A stretch of 64,000 nt of DNA. Source: Coriobacteriia bacterium (lineage in GTDB: Bacteria; Actinomycetota; Coriobacteriia; Anaerosomatales; Anaerosomataceae). The stretch covers positions 116,075 through 180,074 of the forward strand of contig JAFGVD010000010.1 in assembly GCA_016938135.1 (NCBI GenBank), in the 5' to 3' direction. How positions within the stretch are numbered: the stretch's first letter is position 1; the number at the start of each line of letters is the position of its first letter. The translations under genes were made by a program, and so were the position numbers. Positions 37,663 to 48,849 of the stretch are shown piece after piece. Under the pieces are notes generated by a model, which ran no database searches, had not been told where the DNA came from, and saw only the letters and a program-made list of their open reading frames with translations.

Positions 37663-38040
37663 CGGACTCTCTCCTTCCGACTGGGCTTCTTGGTGCGCCC
37701 CTCGGAACGTAGACGTGCTCTTTGCGACTGACCCGTGCTCGACGGCATATGAACTCTTGTCGCGCATGAGGCTACCTTGAACAATACACGCTCTTTACGT
37801 CTGTCGTGGACAGAGACTCCTGGTGAACAAGGAATCTACTCTTTCCATCGGGGCATAGCTTCGAGGCCCAACCAGGGGCTATTCCCGCGTCGCAACATGG
37901 CTTTCCCACGAAGAATTGCGCCCCCGATGGCGCTCCCTCCATCGTCGTGTGAGTGAGGATGTCGCGCCCACTCCAATGACAGCGCGATGCGCCTCAGGCC
38001 CCCAAAGAGGGCATACGCAAGCACGGAGAAGGGAGTTCAG

Positions 38041-39483
38041 ATGGCAAAGGTCTACAAGGACCTCCGAGAGTTTCTGACGACTCTTGAGGAGCAGGGCCAG
38101 CTGGTCCGTATCAAGGATGAGGTGAATCCGGAGCCCGATATCGGTGCCGCGGGTCGCGCTGCATCGAGCATGCCCAATGGCCCCGCGGTGCTCTTCGAGA
38201 ACATCAAGGGTTACAAGGGTTCGGTCGTCACCAACGTCCATGGCTCGTGGCAGAACCATGCGCTCATGATGGGCATGGACAAGGATACTCCCACCAAAGA
38301 GCAGTTCGAGGAACTGAACGCTCGTTGGGACAAGTACCCTGTTCCCCCCAACGTCGTCTCTCGCGAAGAGGCGCCGTGTAAGGAGAACGTCATCACCGAG
38401 GACATCAACCTGTTCGAGGTGCTACCGCTGTACCGCATCAATGAGCAGGACGGCGGGTTCTTCATCTCCAAGGCATCCGTCATCTCCGGTGATCCGGAGG
38501 CGCTCGATGACTTCGGAAGGCAGAACGTCGGTACGTATCGCATTCAGGTGAAGGACAAGGACCGTATCGGCATCCAGGCGCTGCCCATGCACGATATCGC
38601 GGTCCAGCTCGCGAAGGCCGAACGCAAGAACGAGCCGCTGCCCGTCGCGATCGCTCTTGGCAACAGCCCACTCGTGACGTTCATGGCCTCGACTCCCGTC
38701 GGCTACAGCCAGAACGAGTACGAGTTCGTCGGCGCGCTGCAAGACGGTGTGGCGACCGACATCGTGCCGGCTGACACCGCGCCGCACCTTCTCGTACCGG
38801 CCGGTGCCGAGGTCGTCTTGGAGGGCTACATCATCCCGCGCGTGCGCGTTTGCGAAGGTCCTTTCGGCGAGTTCCCCGGTTCATACTCGGGCTCCCGTCT
38901 GCAGTGTGAGATCCAGATCACCCGCATCACGCACCGTACGGACCCGATCTTTGAGAACCTCTACCTGGGTATGCCCTGGACTGAGATCGACTACCTCATG
39001 GCGCTGAACACGAGCGTGCCGCTCTATAAGCAGCTCAAGGAAGGCTTCCCGGAGGTCAAGGCTGTCAACGCTATGTACACCCACGGCATCGGTACCATCG
39101 TTTCGATCAAGCCCCGATACGGCGGTCACGCCAAGGGTGCGGCCATGCGGCTGCTCTCGACCCCGCACGGTATGCCCTATGCCAAGATCGTAATCATGGT
39201 TGATGACTTCGTGGATCCCTTCAACCTTGAGCAGGTCATGTGGGCGCTCACCACGCGCGTCCTGCCGCACAAGGACGTCACGATGATCGAGAACGCCGCC
39301 GGCATGCCGCTCGATCCTTCGAGCTATCCCGCCGGTATGACCACCAAGCTCATCATCGACGCGACCACGCCGGTCGCTCCTGAGCCCAATCCGCGTCCCG
39401 TCGAGTTGCTGAAAGACCCGGTTGGGACCGCGAAGTACACAGAGATCATCAAGGGTCTGATCCAGGCCGCAGAGGAAGAGTAG
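38041..39483 (+). CDS. UbiD family decarboxylase (non-oxidative hydroxyarylic acid decarboxylase, subunit C-like)
   Basis: MAKVYKDLREFLTTLEEQGQLVRIKDEV...; 'GPFGEFPGSYSG'; UbiD motifs throughout; followed by small subunit D. Confidence 0.95.
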   Translation: MAKVYKDLREFLTTLEEQGQLVRIKDEVNPEPDIGAAGRAASSMPNGPAVLFENIKGYKGSVVTNVHGSWQNHALMMGMDKDTPTKEQFEELNARWDKYPVPPNVVSREEAPCKENVITEDINLFEVLPLYRINEQDGGFFISKASVISGDPEALDDFGRQNVGTYRIQVKDKDRIGIQALPMHDIAVQLAKAERKNEPLPVAIALGNSPLVTFMASTPVGYSQNEYEFVGALQDGVATDIVPADTAPHLLVPAGAEVVLEGYIIPRVRVCEGPFGEFPGSYSGSRLQCEIQITRITHRTDPIFENLYLGMPWTEIDYLMALNTSVPLYKQLKEGFPEVKAVNAMYTHGIGTIVSIKPRYGGHAKGAAMRLLSTPHGMPYAKIVIMVDDFVDPFNLEQVMWALTTRVLPHKDVTMIENAAGMPLDPSSYPAGMTTKLIIDATTPVAPEPNPRPVELLKDPVGTAKYTEIIKGLIQAAEEE

Positions 39484-39552
39484 CCACTAGTTCACTCGTT
39501 CATGATTCGTCCCGATGATGGGACGGTCCAGAACACTCAGAGGAGGTACTAC

Positions 39553-39756
39553 ATGAAATGCCCGCGCTGTGATAGCGAGCAGACTCGTACGATGGTCAAG
39601 TCGCCCGTCGGCGATGTATGGGAAGTGTACGTCTGTGAGGTTTGCTGGTACTCCTGGCGTTCGACAGAGACGCCGGTGGTTCTTGAGAAGTTCAAGCTTA
39701 CCCCTGAGAAGATCACGGAACTCGGAGTGATTCCTCCGATTCCGCCGCTCGACTAG
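39553..39756 (+). CDS. Non-oxidative hydroxyarylic acid decarboxylase subunit D (BsdD/ShdD-like)
   Basis: 67 aa; 'MKCPRCDSEQTRTMVKSPVGDVWEVYVCEVCWYSWRSTE' zinc-ribbon-like; RBS 'cagaggaggt'. Confidence 0.9.
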   Translation: MKCPRCDSEQTRTMVKSPVGDVWEVYVCEVCWYSWRSTETPVVLEKFKLTPEKITELGVIPPIPPLD

Positions 39757-39773
39757 GTCTTCCGGATACGACG

Positions 39774-39811
39774 CGGCCCAGGGGTGGAGTTCAGCGAACA
39801 CCCCTGGGCCG
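39774..39811. terminator. Strong inverted repeat between convergent genes (possible bidirectional terminator)
   Basis: CGGCCCAGGGGTG-gagttcagcgaa-CACCCCTGGGCCG. Confidence 0.75.
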
Positions 39812-39860
39812 GATTCGGGATCTGTTGGTTGCGGTGAGTCGTCTGATCTTGGAATGCGTT

Positions 39861-40787
39861 CTAGCCTCGGTCGGCAGGCGTTGGATCAGGCGAGGCTCCG
39901 CTCGGCACGGGGTACCGCTTACGGAAGTGATCGATGAGCTTTTCGGTGTAGGGCCCGAGCTCTTTTCCATGAACCACTACTAGGCTCACGTCAGTGTAGA
40001 TCGGGTCTTGGAACTGTACGCAGCTTAGGCCGGATGGGTTCCTCGATTGGGTCAGTTTCTTCGGCAGGATCGATATCCCTAGACCTCGTGAGACAGCAGC
40101 AACAAGCGGTTCGTGGCGTTGATGTGTGTAGGTGATGTTGGGAACGAACCCGGATTCTCGACACAGGCTCATGAACCGGCTCGTGATGGCCGACTGCTCG
40201 TCGAGGACTACGAAGCGTTCGTCCTTGAGATCGATAGGAGTGACACGCTTGCGCCGCGCGAGAGGGTGGTCGGTGGAGCAGATCACGACGATCTCATCGG
40301 TGACGATTGGAAACCAGTCGTACTCGTCTTCTGAAAGCAGGTCGGTTCTAAGGATGGCAGCATCGAGTCTATCCATCTTGAGTCGGCTGATGATCTCGCC
40401 CTGGTTGCGCTCGTAGAAGTCAATCTGCACGCCCATGTTGTCAACTTGATAATCAGCGAGAGCCGCATGGAGATCGTAGACACTCATAAGAGGAAGTGCT
40501 CCGATGCGAACCCGGATCGCAGCACCGGCAGTGTACTTCGCGAGGCGTGCAAGCACGCGTTCGTGGCTGCGGAGGGTGTTACGGCTGAAGTCGAGGAACG
40601 TCTCGCCAGCAGCGGTGAGCGATGTGCCGCTTGAGGTCCTGTAGAACAGCTCGACCCCCAGCTCTTCTTCCAGCGCTTTGATCTGCTTGGAGAGGCAGGA
40701 CTGAGATACATAAACGTGTTCCGCCGCTGTGCTGAATTTCCTGGTCTGTGCGATTGCCAGAAAGTACTCGAGTTGCGTGATGTTCAT
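39861..40787 (-). CDS. LysR family transcriptional regulator
   Basis: MNITQLEYFLAIAQTRKFSTAAEHVYVSQSCLSKQIKALEEELGVELFYRTSSGTSLTAAGETFLDFS; paralogous to 36742..37662. Confidence 0.95.
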   Translation of the reverse strand: MNITQLEYFLAIAQTRKFSTAAEHVYVSQSCLSKQIKALEEELGVELFYRTSSGTSLTAAGETFLDFSRNTLRSHERVLARLAKYTAGAAIRVRIGALPLMSVYDLHAALADYQVDNMGVQIDFYERNQGEIISRLKMDRLDAAILRTDLLSEDEYDWFPIVTDEIVVICSTDHPLARRKRVTPIDLKDERFVVLDEQSAITSRFMSLCRESGFVPNITYTHQRHEPLVAAVSRGLGISILPKKLTQSRNPSGLSCVQFQDPIYTDVSLVVVHGKELGPYTEKLIDHFRKRYPVPSGASPDPTPADRG

Positions 40788-40920
40788 GAGCTTCGTCCTT
40801 CCTAGAAGGTTGTGCGTAGCCCGTTGCGAGAGTCGGATCACTGCCGTTCAGGAGGGATCCTGGAGATGGACGAGCTCGTCCAAGTATACCGCTGCGCCGG
40901 ATGGCGTATCCGTGCTCAGT

Positions 40921-40958
40921 GTTTCCGAAAGTGAAACAGCCGTTTCCCAAAGTGAATC
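40921..40958. promoter_or_regulatory. Candidate LysR operator: two 17-bp near-palindromic repeats 21 bp apart
   Basis: GTTTCCGAAAGTGAAAC (40921-40937) and GTTTCCCAAAGTGAATC (40942-40958) in the lysR/ubiD divergent intergenic region. Confidence 0.5.
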
Positions 40959-41248
40959 TGGAGGTGTGTCTACCAGCGTCTATTCCATAGCTGCAACCGT
41001 CCTGTCTTGGTTGGAATTGCAGCACCCCGAACGCGCCCAGCATGGTCGGTACATAGGAATCCGGCCCGTTCCGGATGAGACCGATTGGAATGTGTGGGAC
41101 TTGAATCCATGCGAAACCTAGCTTTCTGCCTGGTGCCAAAGCCCTTCATGGACGCTTTCGGGGAGGCGATGCGGTGGTTGAGATGTGCAACGCAAGAAGG
41201 CACGACCGCTATGTAGGCACACGATCCGTTCTTTTTGAGGAGTAATGA

Positions 41249-42745
41249 ATGTCTGAGACAACTGACAAGAAGGCCGTGGACATGCGCTCGATGTTGGAGC
41301 TGCTGAAGACCATACCCGGCCAGTACCTGGAGACCGATGAGTTGGTAGACCCTAACGCTGAGCTTTCCGGCGTCTATCGGCACGTCGGTGCCGGCGGAAC
41401 CGTTATGCGCCCCACGCAGATCGGCCCGATGATGGTCTTCAACAACGTCAAGGGTCACGAAGATGCACGCGTTGCCATCGGTGTCCTCGCAAGTCGCGAG
41501 AGAGTCGCACACATGCTGGGCGTCGATTCTGACAAGCTGGGTTTCCTGCTCAAGGACGCTGTGCACAACGCGATCGCTCCGGTTGTGGTTCCTCAGAGCC
41601 AGGCCCTTTGCCAGGAAGTGGTTCACCGTGCAGAGGATCCCGGCTTTGATATCCGCAAGCTCCTGCCTGCGCCAACCAACACGCCTGAAGACGCTGGCCC
41701 CTATGTGACGATGGGAATGTGCTACGCCTCCGATCCTGAGGACGGCATTTCGGACGTCACTATCCACAGGCTCTGTCTCCAGAGCAAGGACGAGATATCG
41801 ATGTACTTCGTTCCAGGCGCGCGCCACCTGGGTGTCTTCCGTGAGAAGGCTGAAGCTGCCGGAAAGCCCCTGCCTATCTCCATCAGCATCGGTGTCGATC
41901 CGGCCATCGAGATCGCAGCTTGCTTCGAGCCCCCCACAACGCCGCTTGGCTTCAACGAGCTCAGCATCGCCGGTGCGATCCGGAATCAGGCAGTCGAGCT
42001 TGTGGAGTGCCTGACCATCGGCGAGAAGGCTATCGCGAACGCCGAGTACGTCATCGAGGGCGAGCTCATCCCCAACGTGCGCGTTGAGGAAGACCAGAAC
42101 ACCGGCACCGGCAAGGCAATGCCTGAGTTCCCGGGCTACACCGGTGGTGCCGATCCGTCTCTGCCGCTCATCAAGGTCAAGGCGATCACGCATCGCATCA
42201 ACCCCATCATGCAAACGGTGATCGGACCCAGCGAAGAGCATGTCAACATGGCCGGCATCCCCACGGAGGCAAGCATCCTCTCCATGGTCGAGACCGCCAT
42301 GCCTGGACGTTTGTTGAACGTGTACTCACACTCCGCTGGCGGCGGCAAGTACATGGCCGTCATGCAGTTCAAGAAGACGATTCCATCTGACGAGGGCCGT
42401 CAGAGGCAAGCCGCTTTGCTTGCATTCTCGGCGTTCTCTGAACTCAAGCACGTCATCCTGGTCGACGAAGACGTCGATCCGTTCGACAGCAACGACGTCC
42501 TTTGGGCGATGAATACTCGCTACCAGGGCGACATCGACACCGTCTTCATCCCCGGTGTGCGTTGCCACCCGCTCGATCCTTCGCAGAGCCCCGAGTTCAA
42601 CCCGGCACTCCGCGACAAGGGCATGTCTTGCAAGACGATCTTCGACTGCACTGTGCCCTTCAACCTGAAGGACAAGTTCCAGCGCAGCCAGTTCCTTGAG
42701 GTCGACCCCAGCCGCTGGGCACCCTCGATGTTCGAGGCCAAGTAG
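41249..42745 (+). CDS. UbiD family decarboxylase, LpdC (gallate decarboxylase)-like
   Basis: 498 aa; 'DPNAELSGVYRHVGAGGTVMRPTQIGPMMVFNNVKGHEDAR', 'MPEFPGYTGGADPSLPLIKVKAITHRINPIMQTVIGPSEEHVNMAGIPTEASIL'; adjacent LpdD-like gene. Confidence 0.93.
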   Translation: MSETTDKKAVDMRSMLELLKTIPGQYLETDELVDPNAELSGVYRHVGAGGTVMRPTQIGPMMVFNNVKGHEDARVAIGVLASRERVAHMLGVDSDKLGFLLKDAVHNAIAPVVVPQSQALCQEVVHRAEDPGFDIRKLLPAPTNTPEDAGPYVTMGMCYASDPEDGISDVTIHRLCLQSKDEISMYFVPGARHLGVFREKAEAAGKPLPISISIGVDPAIEIAACFEPPTTPLGFNELSIAGAIRNQAVELVECLTIGEKAIANAEYVIEGELIPNVRVEEDQNTGTGKAMPEFPGYTGGADPSLPLIKVKAITHRINPIMQTVIGPSEEHVNMAGIPTEASILSMVETAMPGRLLNVYSHSAGGGKYMAVMQFKKTIPSDEGRQRQAALLAFSAFSELKHVILVDEDVDPFDSNDVLWAMNTRYQGDIDTVFIPGVRCHPLDPSQSPEFNPALRDKGMSCKTIFDCTVPFNLKDKFQRSQFLEVDPSRWAPSMFEAK

Positions 42746-42761
42746 GTAGGACCGACCGTGT

Positions 42762-42789
42762 CCCGGAGGGCTTCAAGCGCCCTCCGGGG
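42762..42789 (+). terminator. Hairpin after ubiD-2 (terminator or attenuator)
   Basis: CCCGGAGGGC-ttcaagc-GCCCTCCGGGG; no clear poly-T. Confidence 0.5.
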
Positions 42790-42874
42790 CTGGTTCGGGC
42801 TGTTTGACATAGCACGTCAGCACTAACCGCCACTTCGGTCACACCAAAGTGGTTACCCGCGAGAAGGAGGAGAA

Positions 42875-44329
42875 GTGGACGCAGTAAAACGTAAGATCGG
42901 CAAGCGCGAGATAGGCTTCGTGCTTGGAATACTGGTTGGACTTGGGGTGTGGCTTGCCCCGATCCCAACCGCCGACCTGAGTACCGGCGGACATATCACG
43001 CTGGCGCTTACCCTGATGACGGTTGTCTTCTGGGCATTCCAGATCACACAGCCCGCATATACCTCAGGGTTGTTCCTGGTTCTTCTGGCAGTCTTCGGTG
43101 TCGTGGAGGGAGTGCCCGCGACTGAGACAACCAAAGCGGTCTCTGCCGCCGCCGCGACTGCCGCCGTTGCATTCAGGTCATGGACCGGCACAACGATGTG
43201 GCTCGTCGTTGGCGCGTACCTGATCGCTACCGCGGTCAAGACGTCTGGTCTAGGCGAGCGCATCGCCTACAACTACATGCTCCGGTTCGTCAGCTCGTTC
43301 AAGAGCATCATCATCGGTATCTTCGTGCTGACGTTCGTGCTGAGCCTGCTCATCCCGCATCCATGGCCTCGTGCGCTGCTGATCATGTCGGTCATGGCCG
43401 TGATCATCAAGTCTTCGAACATACCGAAAGAGGACGGTCTGAAGATCGGCCTCACGGTATTCGCAGCTTCTGTACCGGTCTCGCTCATCTTCCTGACCGG
43501 TGACGCGACCATCAACCCGCTTGCTGTTGCGTCTTCTGGTCAGCAGATGGGCTTCGCAAGTTGGTTCATCAACATGGGCCCACCTGCGATCGTTGCAAGC
43601 CTGCTTACCCTTGGACTCATCCTTGTCCTCTTCAAACCGACCAAGGAAGTCGACGTCAACAAAGAAGAGATCCGTGAGAAGCTCAAGGCTATGGGTTCGT
43701 TCACGGCAATCGAGAAGCGCACATTGATCTGGCTGAGCATCGCCATCGTACTGTGGATGACCGACACTATCCACGGCGTGAACATCGGATGGGTCACCCT
43801 GGGTATCGCAGTTCTTATGGCAATGCCAGTTATCGGTGAGGTACTCACTCCCAAGGACTGGGCTGCAGTACCGATGCAGACGCTCCTCTTCCTGACGGCT
43901 GCCATCGCGATCGGCGTCGTGGGTGGAACGACCGGCATGAACGCTTGGATTGCATCCACGCTCCTGCCGTCAAGCGCTCCCTCGAACCTGTTCTTGCTTG
44001 CGGCAGTTATCACGGTCATCGCAATCGGTCTGCATATGCTGCTTGGTAGCGTTATCGCCGTCATGGGTGTCGCCGTTCCTGCAATCATCGCCTTTACGGC
44101 ACCTATGGGCATTAACCCGATCGTCCCTACGATGCTTGCGTATATGGCGATCGCGGGTCACTATATCCTGCCGTTCCAGCATCTGAACATGCTGGTGGGC
44201 GCTAGTGAAGAGACGGGTGGATATACGCAGAAGGAGACGATCCGTCTGGGTGTGCCGCTCATCGCGGTCATGTTCATCGTGACTGTCGGCGTCATGATTC
44301 CTTGGTGGAACGTCACCGGCCTTCTGTAA
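42875..44329 (+). CDS. DASS/SLC13-family anion transporter
   Basis: 484 aa, >10 TM; 'AAAIAIGVVGGTTGMNAWIASTLLPSSAPSNLFLLAAVITVIAIGLHMLLGS', 'YILPFQHLNMLVGASEETGGYTQKETIRLGVPL'. Confidence 0.88.
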   Translation: MDAVKRKIGKREIGFVLGILVGLGVWLAPIPTADLSTGGHITLALTLMTVVFWAFQITQPAYTSGLFLVLLAVFGVVEGVPATETTKAVSAAAATAAVAFRSWTGTTMWLVVGAYLIATAVKTSGLGERIAYNYMLRFVSSFKSIIIGIFVLTFVLSLLIPHPWPRALLIMSVMAVIIKSSNIPKEDGLKIGLTVFAASVPVSLIFLTGDATINPLAVASSGQQMGFASWFINMGPPAIVASLLTLGLILVLFKPTKEVDVNKEEIREKLKAMGSFTAIEKRTLIWLSIAIVLWMTDTIHGVNIGWVTLGIAVLMAMPVIGEVLTPKDWAAVPMQTLLFLTAAIAIGVVGGTTGMNAWIASTLLPSSAPSNLFLLAAVITVIAIGLHMLLGSVIAVMGVAVPAIIAFTAPMGINPIVPTMLAYMAIAGHYILPFQHLNMLVGASEETGGYTQKETIRLGVPLIAVMFIVTVGVMIPWWNVTGLL

Positions 44330-44380
44330 GTCGCGCGAAGTAGTCCTGCAACGTCAGAGAGTGGATCAGGAGACACGATC

Positions 44381-44950
44381 ATGCGCATCATCGTTGGGAT
44401 ATCGGGAGCGACCGGGGTCGTGATGGGTTACTACCTCGTCTCGGCGCTCAAGCAGCACGAGGACGTCGAGGTGCATCTCGTCGTGACAGAAGGAGCTCAG
44501 AAGACATGGGATCTCGAGTGTGACATCCCGCTTCTCGAACTTGTGTCAATGGCCGATGTCTACCACAACGACAAGAATCTTGGCGCTTCGATATCCAGCG
44601 GGTCGTTCCAGACCGATGGCATGATCGTGATCCCCTGTTCCATGAAGTCTCTTGCAGCCATCACTGCAGGTTACGCAGCGAACTTGCTCGTAAGGGCGGT
44701 CGACGTATGTCTCAAGGAGGAGCGCAAGGTCGTGCTCGTGCCTCGTGAGATGCCCTTCGGCAAGATCCATCTGCGTAACCTGCAGGAGGCCGCCAACCTG
44801 GGATGCAGCATAATCCCGCCGCTGCTCACCTTCTACAACGGACCGGAGACGCTTGAGGATCAGATCAACCATGTCATCGGCAAAGTGCTGCGACAGTTCG
44901 GTCTGGAGCACGCCAAGTTCGTTTCATGGAAGGGTGTCGAGGTTCTATGA
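44381..44950 (+). CDS. ubiX: Flavin prenyltransferase (UbiX family)
   Basis: 189 aa; 'MRIIVGISGATGVVMGYYLVSAL', 'MIVIPCSMKSLAAITAGYAANLLVRAVDVCLKEERKVVLVPREMPFGKIHLRNL'. Confidence 0.96.
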   Translation: MRIIVGISGATGVVMGYYLVSALKQHEDVEVHLVVTEGAQKTWDLECDIPLLELVSMADVYHNDKNLGASISSGSFQTDGMIVIPCSMKSLAAITAGYAANLLVRAVDVCLKEERKVVLVPREMPFGKIHLRNLQEAANLGCSIIPPLLTFYNGPETLEDQINHVIGKVLRQFGLEHAKFVSWKGVEVL

Positions 44951-45360
44951 AGTCCATATCTGTCGCTTACGGCGAAGGTCGATACTGCGTCGAAGCAACT
45001 GTCGTGCGGTGCGGCCGAGACCTTGTCGTCTGCCTTGGTGGAGGCGATTCTCCGCATGTAGGCGCAACGGCCATGGCAACGCCACGGCCGAGCTTGGCCG
45101 ATAAGGCCAAAGTGTCCGCCTCGGCGAGCGTCCTGTGCGTGACAGGACACAAAGAGGACCAGCTTGCCCGCGATGCCGCTCTCCGGCTTTCGAGCGCGTT
45201 CCAGTGCATCGTGGTCGTCACAGTAGGGCTTCATGTGGACGATGCCTCCGCCGAGGAGATCCGTCGGCTTTCAGACAACTACCAGGCAGCCCTCGATGAA
45301 GTGCAGCGCTGTGTGACCACGCTACTGGGTATGGCCGCGTCGCTGGGAGAACGGGAGTAG
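44947..45360 (+). CDS. LpdD-like (prenylated-flavin chaperone-type) protein
   Basis: 137 aa; 'GGGDSPHVGATAMATPRPSLADKAKVSASASVLCVTGHKEDQLARDAA'; ATGA overlap with ubiX. Confidence 0.82.
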   Translation: MKSISVAYGEGRYCVEATVVRCGRDLVVCLGGGDSPHVGATAMATPRPSLADKAKVSASASVLCVTGHKEDQLARDAALRLSSAFQCIVVVTVGLHVDDASAEEIRRLSDNYQAALDEVQRCVTTLLGMAASLGERE

Positions 45361-45367
45361 TGAAGTC

Positions 45368-46617
<1,250 letters not shown>

Positions 46618-46621
<4 letters not shown>

Positions 46622-47271
46622 CATCCCCGGACGCACACTACTTGCCTGCCGGTGGAGCCGCACGTGCAGCCTGGCTGGAAGACGAGCTCGTCGTTGCGGT
46701 TGACCGAGATGACAACGAGATGGGACTTATATCCCGTGGTGTCGCACATGAGTACGATGGTGTGCTTCACAGAGCGTTCATGGTGCTGCTGACAGATGAG
46801 AAGGGGCGCTTTTTGCTGGCCCGTCGGAGCAACCATAAACGACTCTGGCCAGGAGTATGGGCGGACAGTTGCGCCGGACACCCCCGTCCGGCGGAAGACA
46901 CCGTGAAGGCGGCTCGCAGACGCGTGCATGAAGAGCTGGGATGCGAAGCCGATATCATCAGGGTGGGCAGTTTCGTGTATCGCACGACGTACCCGGGCAG
47001 GGGCTGCGAGCATGAGTTGTGTCATGTGATGGTCGGTCGGGCCATCGGCGACTTCCAGCCGGACCCGGCGGAGGTAGCAGGCGTGCGTGCGTTTCGGCAG
47101 GATCAACTCGTCGCTGACATGGAGAAGTGGCCCAATCTCTTTGCGCCGTGGCTTGTGGAGTGCGTGCGAACCCTGTTATTTGACGACATGATCGTCGGTA
47201 GTTCAAGCGCTTCTCCAGTGGTTGCCATGCCCATTGAACTTGACCCCTGGCCGTCGACCGCTGTAAGGTAG
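46618..47271 (+). CDS. idi: Isopentenyl-diphosphate delta-isomerase, type I
   Basis: 'VDRDDNEMGLISRGVAHEYDGVLHRAFMVLLTDEKGRFLLARRSNHKRLWPGVWADSCAGHPRPAED...ARRRVHEELG'; 4-nt overlap with ribBA. Confidence 0.94.
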
Positions 47272-47299
47272 CGCCCAACCTGGCTGTCGGCCCGGTGAG

Positions 47300-47521
47300 A
47301 ATCGCATAGCACCATGTGGACGTGAGGGAAGAGGGCACCATCTGCCTGGCCACCCCTCCGCAGTTCCCCCGCCAGTGCGTCTCCGGTGAGACGAAGGAAG
47401 CGGGCGGCACCCGAGCCGATACGACGGGACTTCGAGATCCGACGGAGGCGCGTTCGAGCGTCGGATGAAGATAGGTGGTACCGCGAGCGGCCCTCGCCCT
47501 ATCGAAGGGGAGGCCGCTTTT
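47300..47521 (+). promoter_or_regulatory. T-box leader (tRNA-sensing riboswitch) upstream of aminotransferase-ddl
   Basis: 'GAAGATAGGTGGTACCGCG' antiterminator core at 47467-47485; Stem-III-like TCCGACG...CGTCGGA just upstream; terminator AGCGGCCCTCGCCCTatcgAAGGGGAGGCCGCTTTT at 47486-47521. 5' boundary approximate. Confidence 0.9.
47486..47521 (+). terminator. T-box intrinsic terminator
   Basis: AGCGGCCcTCgCCCT-atcga-AGGGGAGGCCGCT followed by TTT. Confidence 0.85.
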
Positions 47522-47562
47522 GTGCATTCCGGGGACGGTTCGCCGTCCGGGACGGGTGATGG

Positions 47563-48849
47563 ATGATGGGTACCGCAAGAATCGTCTTCGACAGGTGGGA
47601 CGGACGCTACGCGCAGCGCATGGGCGACGTCCGCTCCTCGGCAACGCGCGACCTGTTCGCTGCAGCGTCCCGCTCCGATATCATCTCCTTCGCAGGGGGT
47701 ATGCCCGAGATAAGCCGCGTGCCGGCTGACGCCGTGGCAAGTGCTGCCGCCGAGGCGATCCGAGACTTCGGCTCCGAGGCTTTGCAGTACGGCTCCTCGG
47801 AGGGCCGTCCGCAGCTTCGCGGGACCATTGTGGAGCTCATGGCCGAGATAGGCGTGCGCGCCAGGCAAGAGGACATCATCGTGACCGCCGGTGCTCAGCA
47901 GGCGTTGGACCTTCTCGCGAAGATCTTCCTCGACCCCGGTGATGTCATCATCACCGAAGGCCCCACCTATCTTGGCGCGCTGCAGGCCTTCTCGGCATAT
48001 CAACCCCGTGTCATCTGCGTCCCCATGGACGAGCAGGGGATGGACACCGACGTGCTCGCGGCCGAATTGGCAGCGCTGGGACCGCGTGGGGCGAAGTTCA
48101 TCTACACGATCCCCAATTTCCAGAACCCTGGCGGCGTGACGATGTCGGCCGAGCGTCGACGCAAGCTGCTGGAGCTGGCGCGTGAGTACGACATCCCGGT
48201 CATCGAGGATGACCCCTACGGGCGACTGCGTTTCGATGGCGGGCACATGCGCCCGTTGCGCGCGTTGGATGAAGATGTCATCTATCTGGGGACGTTCAGC
48301 AAGATCTTCGCTCCGGGGCTGAGGCTGGGCTGGGTCATCGCGCCGCGCCCCATCCTGGGCAAGGTGTTGCTGGCCAAGCAGGCGGCGGATCTGTGCGGCA
48401 GCGCGTATGCGCAGATTACCGCCGAGCGGTACTTCGCCGGTACGCGCTGGCGAAGGGTGCTGCGAGACCTCACCCGCGTGTACGGCGAGCGTCGCGACGC
48501 GATGCTCGAGGCGCTTGAGGAGCACTTTCCTGCGGAGGCGGAGTGGACGGTGCCCGAGGGCGGCTTCTTCGTGTGGGTGCGGATGCCCGTCTTCCTCGAT
48601 CTCAAGGCGCTGCTGCCCGAGGCGATAGAGCACGGCGTGACGTACGTGGCGGGAGACGCCTTCTTCCCCGACGGGCGGACCGGTCGCAACTGCATGCGCC
48701 TTGCGTTCTGCTATGCCGCCCCGGATGCGATACGTGAGGGCATTCGCCGCCTGGCCGAGGTGGTCGAAGACAGACTCGAGCTCTACCGTGCGTTCCAGGT
48801 GGCCGGTGCGTTGCCGGACACGATGACGGCAAGGGAGGTACCGGCGTGA
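47563..48849 (+). CDS. PLP-dependent aminotransferase class I/II (2-aminoadipate/aromatic type)
   Basis: 428 aa; 'SRSDIISFAGGMPE', 'QYGSSEGRPQLRGTIVELM', 'IPNFQNPGGVTMS', 'YLGTFSKIFAPGLRLGWV'. Confidence 0.94.
   Translation: MMGTARIVFDRWDGRYAQRMGDVRSSATRDLFAAASRSDIISFAGGMPEISRVPADAVASAAAEAIRDFGSEALQYGSSEGRPQLRGTIVELMAEIGVRARQEDIIVTAGAQQALDLLAKIFLDPGDVIITEGPTYLGALQAFSAYQPRVICVPMDEQGMDTDVLAAELAALGPRGAKFIYTIPNFQNPGGVTMSAERRRKLLELAREYDIPVIEDDPYGRLRFDGGHMRPLRALDEDVIYLGTFSKIFAPGLRLGWVIAPRPILGKVLLAKQAADLCGSAYAQITAERYFAGTRWRRVLRDLTRVYGERRDAMLEALEEHFPAEAEWTVPEGGFFVWVRMPVFLDLKALLPEAIEHGVTYVAGDAFFPDGRTGRNCMRLAFCYAAPDAIREGIRRLAEVVEDRLELYRAFQVAGALPDTMTAREVPA

Noticed and set aside
40970-42241. 423-aa minus-strand ORF
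   Set aside because: Antisense to the LpdC-like UbiD gene; no domain, covers the intergenic regulatory region only by chance.
47203-48633. 476-aa minus-strand ORF
   Set aside because: Antisense to the aminotransferase and T-box; typical high-GC shadow ORF.
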